A stretch of 64,000 nt of DNA from Halanaerobiales bacterium (GCA_023128035.1 JAGMES010000007.1:1-64000); one strand, 5' to 3'; shown: positions 1 through 9,276, counted from the stretch's first letter. Made by a program: numbers and translations. Notes: generated from the sequence alone by a model not told the origin.

Positions 1-170
1 CATTTCAACGTTTATCACCATTCCCACACCAGACGGGGGTTTTTGCCGTCTCACACTGGTGTGGTTTTTTTCTTTCTTCTCTATATTACCACTTCTACAC
101 TAAATTAAATTTTCCTTCTTCTATCTAAACTTATTTTACCCAAGAGTTACAAACAATAGTCAGCCAAATT
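1..170 (-). repeat. CRISPR leader copy 1 (truncated by window edge)
   Basis: This stretch is nearly the same sequence as 8761-8931 and 11571-11737, which are the repeat-distal parts of the leaders of the two arrays inside the window. Similarity stops just after the shared AGTCAGCCAAATT. In the other two copies the array lies at lower coordinates, so a third array very likely begins just left of base 1. The copy contains a palindrome (CCACACCAG pairing with CTGGTGTGG around an inner ACGG/CCGT stem) that is better paired here than in the other copies. Confidence 0.85.
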
Positions 171-226
171 CTATCATCTAAACTAATATTTACTATTCGC
201 CTTTTAAAAACAAATCAATCTAAGCC

Positions 227-510
227 TCAACAACTAATCACCATATACTCATCTTTCCCAATAAAAATAATCAAAGCACTCTTCAAAATTTTCTTTCCTC
301 TAAATCGCTCACTTGCAGTATATCTCTTTAACTGTGCTAAACCTTCTACTTTTACCTGCTTTAGCAAACCAACTTTACTTTTCTTCAAATATTTCAATTA
401 CAACAGCCATTCATATTTAAAATCCTGAAACCTAAAATTTTTTTTGAATAATAGTAAAATAATCGTTCTCTATTTCTTCACCTGTAGGAAAATATATTTC
501 TACTAATGCC
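227..510 (-). pseudogene. Decayed coding remnant, possibly PD-(D/E)XK nuclease-like
   Basis: Two short open stretches on the minus strand look like protein but have no start and lie in different frames. One (about 432-510) reads LVEIYFPTGEEIENDYFTII and then stops. The other (about 227-362) contains LKRYTASERFRGKKILKSAL followed by a hydrophobic strand and a stop. The second resembles the C-terminal end of the nuclease-like domains found in AAA-ATPase/PD-(D/E)XK proteins, but I recognise this only loosely. The gap between leader copy 1 and csm6 otherwise shows nothing I can name. Confidence 0.3.
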
Positions 511-550
511 AGTTATATTTAGTAGCTCATTTGATAAATTTAGAATTGGC

Positions 551-2062
551 TTAAGAAAAACAGTATTGTAAATTTCTGTTTATTTTTGATGATATATAAT
601 CAAAAATGTTTTCTTTTTCAATTCCGTCGATTTTTAAATACTTTTTTATAAAAGTTCCTGTGTCTATTACGACATCTCTTATTTCGTAATCATACTCATG
701 TTTAGAAATACCAATAGTTCCATGAGTATATGGAGTTTTATTTCTTTTATCTTGAATAATTTCTACTCTTTTATTTAATACTTCAAATTCTTTTAACTGT
801 TTACTATAATTTTCGGGACAATTACTATTTTCACAAAAATGTTTAATTATTTTTCCTAAAACTGGCTTTGATGGTTCAAATTCTTCTTTTTTAAAACTCT
901 TTTCTAGTTTATTCTTTAATGTTGATTGACTAGCAATATAATCATTAAAAGAAGAAAATCTTCCTGACTTATCTTTTTCAATAGAAACCCCAGACACTTT
1001 TTCAAAAAAATATTGTCTCAAATTATCGTGTAATCCTGAAAGAAGAACTGTAGCCTCTAATAAATGATTGTTTTGGTCCAATTTTTCAATTAAATCATAT
1101 ATTATTTTATAACGCTTAAACCACAAAGTTTTTATGTTCAAGTCTCCGAGAAGCCTATATAATTGACTGTTACTTAGATTTTTACTTAACTCAAAAGCTT
1201 CCTTGTAGTCAAAATTTCTCAACTTCACTAGTATGTCAAAATACCACCTAACATCACTTGATTGTCTAAAAGATGAGTTATTAAAGATTTCTCTAGCGAC
1301 TTCGTAACTTAAACCATTCAATGCAGAATTTATCAACGTTAAATTTTTCTTATATTCAAGTCTTGTAAAATAATCAAGTTCTACGGCAACCGATGAATTT
1401 TTGTCGTCAAGATCTTTTATATACAAATATGTATGTTTAAATTCTATAACGTTTAAAGCCAGATTAAAGCACATCGCAGGAGTTCCTGCAGTCACCTGTG
1501 TGTAAATTTTCTTATATTGTAGCTCGGAATTAGAAGCAACAAAGCTTCCAAAAAAATCTTCCATATATTTATAATTACTTGGATTATTATGAATCTCTGC
1601 AACCTTTATTTCAGCTATATGATATTTGCTTTCACTACTAAGGTATCTTTTTATAATTTTTGATAAATAGATGGTATCTAGATTCGAGTGACTTTCTTGA
1701 TTCGTTGCGAATAAAATGATTTCATCTGGATTTTGTCCATCTTCTAATTCTCTTATTTTATTTAAAAATGCAGTCAATAGTGGAAATCTGATTTCGCTAA
1801 TTTCAATTTTCACTCCATTATTATTTTCATTTGCTTTGATTTCAACCTCAATATTAGATTTCAATAAAATTTTTGCTTCTTCGAAATATTTTTCCTCTTT
1901 CTTCATTGTATTTACTTTAATTTTAAAATTATCTTTTTCGATATATGTCCAAATATTTTTACTTGTTTTCTTGAGATTATTTGTCCTTGTCCAAATATTC
2001 CCCTCATTATCTACCATTTGCAAGTCACTATTTCCTAAAGTATATAAGGCAACTGTACTCAT
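551..2062 (-). CDS. csm6: Csm6-like CARF-HEPN ribonuclease (type III-A)
   Basis: Predicted stand-alone RNase activated by cyclic oligoadenylate made by Cas10. The N-terminal half looks like a CARF domain: strands alternating with helices and a TQVTAGTPAM loop near residues 188-200, where the family has its nucleotide-binding Thr/Gly motif. The C-terminal part is helical and ends in a HEPN-type R-X6-H motif, R440 to H447 (RNKTPYTH). The 503-residue length is somewhat above usual Csm6 size. It is the last gene of the csm operon, 2 bp after csm5. Known family role: collateral RNA cleavage in the cytoplasm. The exact ring size of the activator cannot be read from the sequence. Confidence 0.85.
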   Translation of the reverse strand: MSTVALYTLGNSDLQMVDNEGNIWTRTNNLKKTSKNIWTYIEKDNFKIKVNTMKKEEKYFEEAKILLKSNIEVEIKANENNNGVKIEISEIRFPLLTAFLNKIRELEDGQNPDEIILFATNQESHSNLDTIYLSKIIKRYLSSESKYHIAEIKVAEIHNNPSNYKYMEDFFGSFVASNSELQYKKIYTQVTAGTPAMCFNLALNVIEFKHTYLYIKDLDDKNSSVAVELDYFTRLEYKKNLTLINSALNGLSYEVAREIFNNSSFRQSSDVRWYFDILVKLRNFDYKEAFELSKNLSNSQLYRLLGDLNIKTLWFKRYKIIYDLIEKLDQNNHLLEATVLLSGLHDNLRQYFFEKVSGVSIEKDKSGRFSSFNDYIASQSTLKNKLEKSFKKEEFEPSKPVLGKIIKHFCENSNCPENYSKQLKEFEVLNKRVEIIQDKRNKTPYTHGTIGISKHEYDYEIRDVVIDTGTFIKKYLKIDGIEKENIFDYISSKINRNLQYCFS

Positions 2063-2064
2063 AA

Positions 2065-3141
2065 CTAATCCTCCTTACTAACGGAAATTCTCGCCCAACC
2101 TAATACATCTTTAACTATATCATCATCAACTATAATCGTTCTTGTTTTTGGAAATGATTTTGATGTTATCTTCATTAACTTTTCTTTAAAAAATTTAAAA
2201 TCATCTTCCTTAAATCCAAAACTCACTGTATTTTCAAAAAACGTTTTCCCAGCACCAATTCTTAAAATAGCTCCTTTTTGATTTTTTCTATACTCTTTAG
2301 CTTCTTGATTAATTTTTTCATAAAATTCAATTATTCTACTAAAATCACTTTTACCCAATTGACTCAATGTTTCTATTTCATGTTCCAATGTTTCTATATA
2401 AAACTCATTAATTCGTCTTAAAATCTCACTTTCGCCATCTTCATAGAGGTATTGAAATTTGTTCATAATTTTATCATACTTTCGAACTGCTTTACTCTGC
2501 AATCGTAACTCAAATCGTGACTGTGACGGTATTACTTCTCGCCAAATTGGAACACCCATATCATGTTTGTCCAGATTCCACCTCACTGTTTTAAGAATGC
2601 TCATTTGATCTGGTTTAAGATAAGTTGTATCAGTTACATGAAGAAACTTTAAAATATCATTACCAAAAGAATCAAATTTATCTTGTCCTATATATAATGA
2701 TATTTTTTTTAACTTGTTAAAATCGTATCCATCAGCTTTTAAATGACCATACAATAAGCATGTCCTAATGGCTCCTTTTAAAGAACTTCCTGGTATAAAT
2801 GGTTTTCCAGCAGTGGTTACCATTCTGCTAATTTGTTCATTTTTGAGTACCCCTTTAATCTCTACCTTTTTCCAGGAATATTTCTTATAATCTAAATCAT
2901 ATTCATCGAAGAAATCAACCAATTTAAATTTACTTCTATTATTACTAGCTGTAGTTCGAATTATTTCTACAAACTGATCTATTATCTCATCAGCATCTTC
3001 TAAAGAATATAATGATTCCCCTAATTTTTTATTGTCTATATAATAAATACTTCCATTCTGATATACATAATCGCTATATGGGGATAATATTTCTCCAGAA
3101 CCTATATGAACAGGTGTCAGCGTTTCTAATATCATTTTCAT
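2065..3141 (-). CDS. csm5: Csm5, type III-A RAMP subunit
   Basis: Cas7-like subunit that caps the 3' side of the crRNA backbone in the Csm effector complex. The start MKMILETLTPVHIGSGE is the typical Csm5/RAMP opening, with the glycine-rich first strand pair. FIPGSSLKGAIRTCLL near residues 115-130 is the conserved RAMP glycine loop and helix. The 358 residues match the family. It overlaps csm4 by 4 bp and abuts csm6, so translation is probably coupled. No active site is expected in this subunit. Confidence 0.92.
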   Translation of the reverse strand: MKMILETLTPVHIGSGEILSPYSDYVYQNGSIYYIDNKKLGESLYSLEDADEIIDQFVEIIRTTASNNRSKFKLVDFFDEYDLDYKKYSWKKVEIKGVLKNEQISRMVTTAGKPFIPGSSLKGAIRTCLLYGHLKADGYDFNKLKKISLYIGQDKFDSFGNDILKFLHVTDTTYLKPDQMSILKTVRWNLDKHDMGVPIWREVIPSQSRFELRLQSKAVRKYDKIMNKFQYLYEDGESEILRRINEFYIETLEHEIETLSQLGKSDFSRIIEFYEKINQEAKEYRKNQKGAILRIGAGKTFFENTVSFGFKEDDFKFFKEKLMKITSKSFPKTRTIIVDDDIVKDVLGWARISVSKED

Positions 3142-4220
3142 AAATCATTACCTCCAAATCCCAACAAGAAAGCTTTACCATTAAGTAAAACTGAATGAGG
3201 AAGATTAGAATCTTTAGGTGTTACATCTTTTATCTGTCCTTTTATTTTATTAGAGAAAATGCTTCCCTCATCTACTACACGAAGGCTTCTTCGTCTAACT
3301 CCTTGACCTCTTCCTGCATAGATATATCCGCTTCTCTCGCTCAATTTATATGACATTATATTTTCTACTTCATCTACTTTCGGAAAGATTGTTGAAAGAG
3401 ATAAATAATACTTACCTTGTATAGAATCTTTTATAGGAACTTCAATCTGTTTTACATCGACAAAGTACCCTAAACCTCTGCTTCTTTTACCTCCAATTCC
3501 TTCTTCAACTAATATTCTCAATGCTGCCAAAATTTCTTTAGTTATTAAGCCACGACACATACAATACATAAACGGTTTTATTACATATTTACCAACTTTC
3601 ATAGGAGAAATTTCTATATTATTCTCATAATACGTATTATCTGATTTAATAGTCATACGATCCACCTGTAGTTTCTGATAACTTTGAGCGGAAATAAATT
3701 TTTGATTCACTAATTGCTCTTTTTTTATTTTTAACTCCAAAAGTTCTTCCTCGCTAAATGCAAAGGTGTTACCAATAGTAGGAAGAGAAAAAAGATTATA
3801 ATCAAAAAACTCACCATTCCAACTGTTCAATATGCTCTCATAAGCTTTAGTTGATATAAACTCAACCTTTTTTAATTTTTTTCGAAGTCTTACTTCATCT
3901 ACTTCCTGATTTTCTTGCTGGGAAGACCGTATTAACCAATATGGTTTTGGCATAAAGAAAAATGAAGTTAATGCTCTATTATTTCCATGCTCAAAAAAAT
4001 CAAGACCATAATAAAGAGATGAAATAGAAAATTGTTCTTTTGCAAATAATGCAATCAATTCTTCGATTTTCTTTATAGGATATAATAAAGCAGCACAATT
4101 AATCAAAGCTGAAAATAATTGATCAGAAGAAAATATTTTTTTTATATTTCCCCGAGGATCACCAAAATGAAATTTTGCATGCTCAGGAAGAACAAACTTA
4201 ATACCTTTTATTCTACTCAT
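3138..4220 (-). CDS. csm4: Csm4, type III-A RAMP (Cas5-like) subunit
   Basis: Cas5-like subunit that binds the 5' tag of the crRNA and contacts Cas10. Visible marks are the N-terminal FHFGDPRG segment followed by a DQLFSALINC helix, and the glycine-rich EGIGGKRSRGLGYF segment near residues 240-255, both characteristic of Csm4. The length of 360 residues is normal to slightly long. It overlaps csm3 by 8 bp and csm5 by 4 bp within the single minus-strand operon. Confidence 0.92.
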   Translation of the reverse strand: MSRIKGIKFVLPEHAKFHFGDPRGNIKKIFSSDQLFSALINCAALLYPIKKIEELIALFAKEQFSISSLYYGLDFFEHGNNRALTSFFFMPKPYWLIRSSQQENQEVDEVRLRKKLKKVEFISTKAYESILNSWNGEFFDYNLFSLPTIGNTFAFSEEELLELKIKKEQLVNQKFISAQSYQKLQVDRMTIKSDNTYYENNIEISPMKVGKYVIKPFMYCMCRGLITKEILAALRILVEEGIGGKRSRGLGYFVDVKQIEVPIKDSIQGKYYLSLSTIFPKVDEVENIMSYKLSERSGYIYAGRGQGVRRRSLRVVDEGSIFSNKIKGQIKDVTPKDSNLPHSVLLNGKAFLLGFGGNDL

Positions 4221-5001
4221 TCTTGTCAGCTCCGTTATCCTTACTAATTTTTGTTAGTATTTCATTCTTTATTTTTTCAAAATCTATATTAAAATCTCCT
4301 AACGATTCAGGTGTATTGTTACCTTCATATGTATCTATTGTTTTAATACTCACTTTCATATCTTCAAATGAAATTTGTCCATAACCACGTGAACCATTGG
4401 CACCCAAATAATCGTCTACTAACATATTAATAGTTCTTTTTAAATATTTTAAATTTTCCACATCCTGATTTGAAAAGATATTATATACCATTTTCAAGTC
4501 AAACCTCGCTCCTGCCGGAACTCTTTCTATTTGTCTTGGATGTTGAGCCTTTGAAGTTTTACGATCAATCACATTTTCCCATTTACTTTCCGTATAGTTC
4601 ATCTCCAACTCAGAAAATTCATTTTTCTTATCTAACATATCTTTCTTACTATCCTTTTTCAAATACGCATCCCTTATAAACAATCTTGTAGAACCTGATT
4701 TAATGTCATTACATCTTGAACCAACTCCAAATATTGTACAAATAGGGCACTCCGCTTTGCCGCAGTTACAGATTTTTGGGTCTTCATTAGAATTTTTTAT
4801 TTCCTTAATTTCACTACTTTCTAATATACTTCTCAGTTTTCCTTTCAATGATGATCCTGGAATAAAGGGAACTCCTTCAGATGTTTTGATAACACCATTC
4901 TCTATTCCCCCAATTGGTACATCAGCTTTAGAACCACCAATAGATAAACCTGTTAATAGCTGAATTTGACCATTTATAAATAATTTCGCTTTTAATCTCA
5001 T
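4213..5001 (-). CDS. csm3: Csm3, backbone subunit and target-RNA nuclease, with Glu at the catalytic Asp position
   Basis: Cas7-family subunit that forms the crRNA filament and cuts target RNA every 6 nt. Seen: the RAMP opening LLTGLSIGGS, the glycine loop FIPGSSLKGKLRSIL, a cysteine cluster (CNCGKAECPIC, near residues 87-97) and a C-terminal GSRGYGQI loop. In characterised Csm3 the cleavage residue is an Asp in the IGxID segment (D33 in Streptococcus thermophilus). Here the aligned residues are IGGIEN with Glu34; the codon is GAG, so this is not a misread frame. Glu may retain weak activity or may abolish slicing. Length (262 aa) is slightly above usual. Confidence 0.93.
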   Translation of the reverse strand: MRLKAKLFINGQIQLLTGLSIGGSKADVPIGGIENGVIKTSEGVPFIPGSSLKGKLRSILESSEIKEIKNSNEDPKICNCGKAECPICTIFGVGSRCNDIKSGSTRLFIRDAYLKKDSKKDMLDKKNEFSELEMNYTESKWENVIDRKTSKAQHPRQIERVPAGARFDLKMVYNIFSNQDVENLKYLKRTINMLVDDYLGANGSRGYGQISFEDMKVSIKTIDTYEGNNTPESLGDFNIDFEKIKNEILTKISKDNGADKNE

Positions 5002-5025
5002 TTATATCATCCTTTCTTTTTGCTA

Positions 5026-5601
5026 TTAGTCCTTTGCACCAACATATTTTAAATAAGCAACCAACGCTTCTAAAAATGACTGTAAATTTTTCAAATGTTG
5101 TTTTTCATTTTCTACAGCTTTAACTAAAAAATCTAATAATGCCATTAAATTTTTTACGCCAATGTAATTACTTCTACCAGATGCATACGCAAATTGAGGC
5201 CGGAGCATTTTTACCTCTTTAATAGATTCAGCTTTCATTACTGAAGAATACACTTTTCTAATCTGCGACATGCTGAGATCAGCATTACTTAATTGCTCTG
5301 CATAATATTGTACATTATCATAATATGTATCATAATCATTTGCTTGAGGGTTTAAAGTAGTCTTCTTAAAATAATCAGAAAGCCAACAAGTCGTTATATT
5401 TTTTGCAACATATTCATTAGAATTTTTGTAAACCTTACATTTTACCGGTTCCCCTACTTGAGGGATGTCATTGAAACAATCACGTCTGGCAAATTTAGCT
5501 TTTTTTGTCCATTTTGTATTATTAAATTTAAATTCAATAATACCTTCTTTATTTCGAAAACTTGCTTTTTTTACTACTCCAGTTACAAAATTATCTTTCA
5601 T
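5026..5601 (-). CDS. csm2: Csm2 small subunit with an N-terminal OB/cold-shock-like extension
   Basis: Residues about 85-191 are Csm2: the all-helical part contains LSMSQIRKVYSSVM, then LRPQFAYASGR, and ends with LEALVAYLKYVG, the usual Csm2 C-terminus. Csm2 stacks along the Csm3 filament and contacts target RNA. Residues 1-70 are extra. They begin VTGVVKKASFRNKEGIIEF and end VGEPVKCKVYKNSNEYVAKN, which has the strand order and glycine spacing of an S1/cold-shock OB fold. Typical Csm2 is 120-150 residues; this is 191. The gene overlaps cas10 by 4 bp. The extension probably adds nucleic-acid binding (inference). Confidence 0.85.
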   Translation of the reverse strand: MKDNFVTGVVKKASFRNKEGIIEFKFNNTKWTKKAKFARRDCFNDIPQVGEPVKCKVYKNSNEYVAKNITTCWLSDYFKKTTLNPQANDYDTYYDNVQYYAEQLSNADLSMSQIRKVYSSVMKAESIKEVKMLRPQFAYASGRSNYIGVKNLMALLDFLVKAVENEKQHLKNLQSFLEALVAYLKYVGAKD

Positions 5602-7889
5602 TCCTTTTCCTCCTCATCTTTATAAACCTTTGTTTCCAATTCAGCCCATCGTACTGCAGCTGGAATTATCATTATATTTTTAATTTTGTCTTCCCGAGGT
5701 TTACTCATTAAATTATGAATAACAATGTCTCGATAATAGTCTAAAAGCTTATCTGCATCTTCTCTTTTCACCTCTCGTAGATAATGAGCCAATCGCCAAA
5801 ATTTTAGATTATTCAGATTTTTATTGGCAGATTCCTTTAAAATATCTTTAAAGCCTAAAGTACTCTTCATAACTTTATGAAGTAATGATCTTCCTATCGG
5901 CTTTCCCTTTCTATTTTGCTTATTATCAATTAAGTCAACTAAAAATTCTTTTATAGTTTCAATTCTAGTAAATTCCTCCCAATTAAACACTTCACCAAAT
6001 AATGAAACTCGATTCTTAAGTGGGATATTTTCACCTTCTTCAAGATAGTTCTTTGAATCTTCCAGTGCATCTTCAGTTAAACTTACTGCTTTTGCCACAG
6101 GGAATTTTGGTGGAAAAATGGCTACTCCAGCTGAAAATGATAGTCTTGGGTTTTCACAAGTATATTGATTAAAATCTTTTCGAAATAATTGAGTAAATTT
6201 TAATAATTGTGGCCATGCACCAATAATAAATGTATCATCTCCACCAGAGAAAACAACATATAAATCATTCTGCCAATCATTTTCCTTGATTATATTATTT
6301 AAGTATCCTTTAAAATATAAACTTAACATCTGACTAAGAGTAGTTACTCTTGCAATAGATTTTTGATCTCCAAACCCTTGAATAAAAACACTTCCAAGAT
6401 TATCAACGTCCAATTTTAAGTAACCAAGCTTTTTATCTCCCTTTTTATTTCCTTGCTTTTCTATAATGCTATTATTAGCTAATTCATCAAATGTAATCTG
6501 TCTTTCATCCGATTCTGGAAGGATGAATGCTCCAAATTTATATCCATCAGAATTTTTAAGGAAATTTGTACAGTTTAATTTAAAGAGTCTTCCACTTAAT
6601 TCTTTATTAACTTCTGATTCAAAATAAATTTTATATCCAAATTTGCTGAAGAGATAATTATAATCTTTCTTTTTAACACTATGATTTTCGCAAGGTATAA
6701 TGTAGAGATATTTCGCAAAACGAAGTTTGTTTGTCAATTGTTTAAAACTATTGCAAAGTTCACATAGAGTCTCTGTTTCTTCTGCACTCTTTTTAACAAG
6801 ATCCTTTGTATTACCACAACCTTCGCAATATCTTGTGCTTCCTTCATCTATTGGACCAAAAATTTCACCAAAATGTTTTGTTATACCTATTTCACTCCAT
6901 TTTCTTTTTTTTAACTCGCCAACTTTATCACTGGCTCTTTTCCATATATCAGCGAAATTTTTCATCTCAGCTGGAGAAAACTCTACATTCCCCATTGCAA
7001 GATATATTTGCCCTCGATGAATTTTCATTAATATTTTTAGAATTTCTTCCCTTAATTTTTTAATCTCTTCTATTTTAGTCTGTGGAATTAATATATAAAA
7101 ATTTCCACCTCCATTGTACAATAAATTACTTTCATCCAAATCCAATTCATCCAATATCTTTTCAATAACAATATCTGAAAGTAATTCTAAATATACAGAC
7201 CGCCCCTTTAAAGATTTAGCTGCACCTTCCATTTGAATATTAAAAATAAAATCTTGAATACCTGATAAATCCCCTTTAATCAATACAAATTGATTTGAAG
7301 TACAAGACAAAATTTCGTCCATATCTTTATCAGAAATTTTTCCAAGTTTATGTTGTTCAGCCAGACATTTTGAAATTGCTAAAACCGTTTTCATATATTG
7401 AAAAAAAGAAATATCAGGATTCTTTTGTGAGCAAGAAACACTCCAAAAATATTTTTCAGTTAGATAATATAATTGAATTGCACTTTTTACCGATTTCATT
7501 TCCTCAATAAAGTTACCTACTAATTTATGTAATTTTTTAATAAAATCTTTCGAAACTACTTTCTCTGAAGGCCTTTTTGGAAATAATGAATTCAAACTTA
7601 ATTGCTTTGGTAAATAATAATAACTCTGTCCCGCTTCAAACAGAGAAGAAAAAATAGACTTCAATGGTTGACATATACCCTGTCTATCAAGATTAATAAG
7701 CGATAAACTTTCTGCACTTTTTAAAATCTTACGATAAAAGTCAATCTTCTTATTAATAATATTAAGTTTGAAAAATTTATTTTCCTGAATAACTTGCTGA
7801 TAGCACTGATCTATCTCATTGTTGGCAATAGTTTTAATATATTTATCTAAAACTATCAGCATAAGACCTAAATTCAAATCTTTGTCCAT
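5598..7889 (-). CDS. cas10: Cas10/Csm1, cyclic oligoadenylate synthase without a recognisable HD nuclease domain
   Basis: Large subunit of the type III-A effector. Two palm-like domains are visible: the first has the degenerate NGGGNFYIL strand, the second the cyclase motif SGGDDTF (G549-D552). Between them lies a CxxC...CxxC zinc finger (CEGCGNTKDL... CELC). The middle segment PDISFFQYMKTVLAIS corresponds to the conserved PDISLFDHLKTTAAIA of Csm1. Upstream of the SIF...YYLP segment there are only about 65 residues and no HD pair (no HDIGK-type motif), where the family normally has about 150. Hence DNase activity is probably lost and cOA signalling kept. The start has a strong GGAGG ribosome site. 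Confidence 0.93.
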   Translation of the reverse strand: MDKDLNLGLMLIVLDKYIKTIANNEIDQCYQQVIQENKFFKLNIINKKIDFYRKILKSAESLSLINLDRQGICQPLKSIFSSLFEAGQSYYYLPKQLSLNSLFPKRPSEKVVSKDFIKKLHKLVGNFIEEMKSVKSAIQLYYLTEKYFWSVSCSQKNPDISFFQYMKTVLAISKCLAEQHKLGKISDKDMDEILSCTSNQFVLIKGDLSGIQDFIFNIQMEGAAKSLKGRSVYLELLSDIVIEKILDELDLDESNLLYNGGGNFYILIPQTKIEEIKKLREEILKILMKIHRGQIYLAMGNVEFSPAEMKNFADIWKRASDKVGELKKRKWSEIGITKHFGEIFGPIDEGSTRYCEGCGNTKDLVKKSAEETETLCELCNSFKQLTNKLRFAKYLYIIPCENHSVKKKDYNYLFSKFGYKIYFESEVNKELSGRLFKLNCTNFLKNSDGYKFGAFILPESDERQITFDELANNSIIEKQGNKKGDKKLGYLKLDVDNLGSVFIQGFGDQKSIARVTTLSQMLSLYFKGYLNNIIKENDWQNDLYVVFSGGDDTFIIGAWPQLLKFTQLFRKDFNQYTCENPRLSFSAGVAIFPPKFPVAKAVSLTEDALEDSKNYLEEGENIPLKNRVSLFGEVFNWEEFTRIETIKEFLVDLIDNKQNRKGKPIGRSLLHKVMKSTLGFKDILKESANKNLNNLKFWRLAHYLREVKREDADKLLDYYRDIVIHNLMSKPREDKIKNIMIIPAAVRWAELETKVYKDEEEKE

Positions 7890-8001
7890 ATAAATCCACC
7901 TCCAGATATAATGCTTAATAATATTTCTAAATTATTTAACTTATTTTTAAAACATTATAGATTGTTTTTTATTGGTATTTACCTATTATATATTTCGAGG
8001 T

Positions 8002-8030
8002 ATTGTAACATTCCCCTTCTTTTAGTTCAA
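8002..8030 (-). promoter_or_regulatory. Sigma-A-type promoter of the cas10-csm operon
   Basis: On the minus strand TTGAAC (8030-8025) and TACAAT (8007-8002) are separated by 17 bp. The element lies 113 bp upstream of the cas10 start and downstream of the terminator that closes the array, so the csm operon has its own promoter. Confidence 0.6.
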
Positions 8031-8080
8031 TATTTTCACACATTTTTTAGTGAGTCTGAGTTCTCAAGACAAACAAAAAA

Positions 8081-8111
8081 GACCATTGACATTCTTACGC
8101 TGTCAATAGCC
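8081..8111 (-). terminator. Intrinsic terminator between array A and cas10
   Basis: Minus strand: a stem with ATTGACA/TGTCAAT core and a 9-nt loop, followed by six T residues (8080-8075). It sits after the last degenerate repeat of array A and before the cas10 promoter, so it should stop pre-crRNA transcription. Confidence 0.65.
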
Positions 8112-8214
8112 ATTCATCTTTTTACTCAAAATTTCCGCCATCTGAATTCAATAATACTAAAGTACCTTGCCCATTATTAAATGCATAATGTTCTTCATCT
8201 CTACTGTAAATACA

Positions 8215-8635
8215 CTTACAATTCCTTTATATGAATTATGTTTATTGTTACACTTCCCATTTAGTCAAGAAAACTCACACGAATAGGCCGAACATGTAGG
8301 GTTTCAATTCCTCAATAGGAATTATGTTCAGTGTTACATATTTGATATTTGAAGGACTTTGTGTAGTGACTATATTGTTTCAATTCCTCTACAGGAAGTA
8401 TGTCTATTGTTACAGTGACGTGGCGATGGTGATTGAATCAGCAGATACGTTTCAATTCCTCTACAGGAAGTATGTCTATTGTTACAAGAAGTCAGGAAGT
8501 CTGGAAAGGTTTGGTTAATAACAAAGTTTCAATTCCTCTACAGGAAGTATGTCTATTGTTACAATAAAATCCAAGAACAGCATAGTAAGGTTGACGATGT
8601 TTCAATTCCTCTACAGGAAGTATGTCTATTGTTAC
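8215..8635 (-). CRISPR. CRISPR array A: five 37-bp repeats, four spacers, plus one decayed repeat
   Basis: Repeats at 8301-8337, 8377-8413, 8449-8485, 8526-8562 and 8599-8635; spacers are 39, 35, 40 and 36 bp. On the minus strand the repeat starts GTAACAATAG and ends with the hallmark ATTGAAAC, so transcription runs toward low coordinates. The four leader-proximal repeats are identical. The one at 8301 has several changes, and a still more decayed copy ends at 8251 (about 8215-8251) after a 49-bp interval. This is the usual pattern of repeat decay at the leader-distal end. Confidence 0.97.
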
Positions 8636-8931
8636 CTACCCCTTACAAACCCTTGATACTACTGGGCTCAAAATCAACTTTCCACACCAGATTCATTTTC
8701 GACAATTTTCACCTACTTTCTACAATCTCCACAAGTAGCTTCACCCCTCACAAATGGCGTCATTTCAACGTTTATCACCATTCCCGCACCAGACGGGGGT
8801 TTTTGCCGTCTCACACTGGTATGGGTTTTTGCTATCACCTCTATATTAACACTTTCTACATTAATTTTAATTTTCCTTCTTCTTTCTAAATTTATTGTTC
8901 CCAAAAGTGACAAACAATAGTCAGCCAAATT
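8636..8931 (-). repeat. CRISPR leader copy 2 (array A)
   Basis: About 296 bp directly next to the first repeat of array A, almost identical to 11441-11737 and, in its distal part, to 1-170. It contains the palindromic block around AGACGG/CCGTCT (about 8787-8820). It is AT-rich, has no real coding content and presumably carries the array promoter and the integration-anchoring signals. Confidence 0.9.
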
Positions 8932-8993
8932 ATCTCAATTACTAACCTAATTTAAAAGTTCGTTCGTGAGCATCAAAAAAAGAGATAAGAATA

Positions 8994-9275
8994 TCACAAG
9001 ATAAACTCACCCCCTTTTTTCTTACCTCCATAGTAAAATCCCATACTGATAATCTTTTCCTCACAATTTGCACATATTGAATAGATAATAATACTATCCG
9101 CAGCGCAATCCATTAATCTCCTCAGCTTGAATTTTAACATTACAAAAGTTTTTTCATCTATCATGCACTCAAAAATACTATACTGCATCCTTTGACCATG
9201 ATCTTTTAGAAGCTCATAGATACGCCTTCTTCTCTTATCATCTGTAATATCATAACAGATCACATACCGTTTCAC
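8994..9275 (-). CDS. cas2: Cas2 adaptation protein
   Basis: Cas2 forms the core of the Cas1-Cas2 spacer integrase. The sequence VKRYVICYDITDDKRRRRIYELLKDHG is the standard Cas2 ferredoxin-fold opening with the conserved YDI-D, and YSIFECMI follows. I place the start at the GTG at 9275 (93 residues). An AGGTGG ribosome site lies 5 nt upstream, overlapping the stop region of cas1. The longer ATG frame would add 14 unlikely residues inside cas1. It is translationally coupled to the cas4-cas1 gene. Confidence 0.93.
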   Translation of the reverse strand: MKRYVICYDITDDKRRRRIYELLKDHGQRMQYSIFECMIDEKTFVMLKFKLRRLMDCAADSIIIYSICANCEEKIISMGFYYGGKKKGGEFIL

Positions 9276-9276
9276 T

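Noticed and set aside
7911..8180. 89-codon plus-strand frame between cas10 and array A
   Set aside because: No ribosome site, composition fits AT-rich noncoding DNA, and the region is explained by the cas10 promoter and a terminator on the other strand.
8324..8928. Open frames across array A and its leader on both strands
   Set aside because: They consist of translated repeats (for example repeated FQFLYRKYVYCY) and leader DNA; the regular repeats and the match between leader copies explain them.
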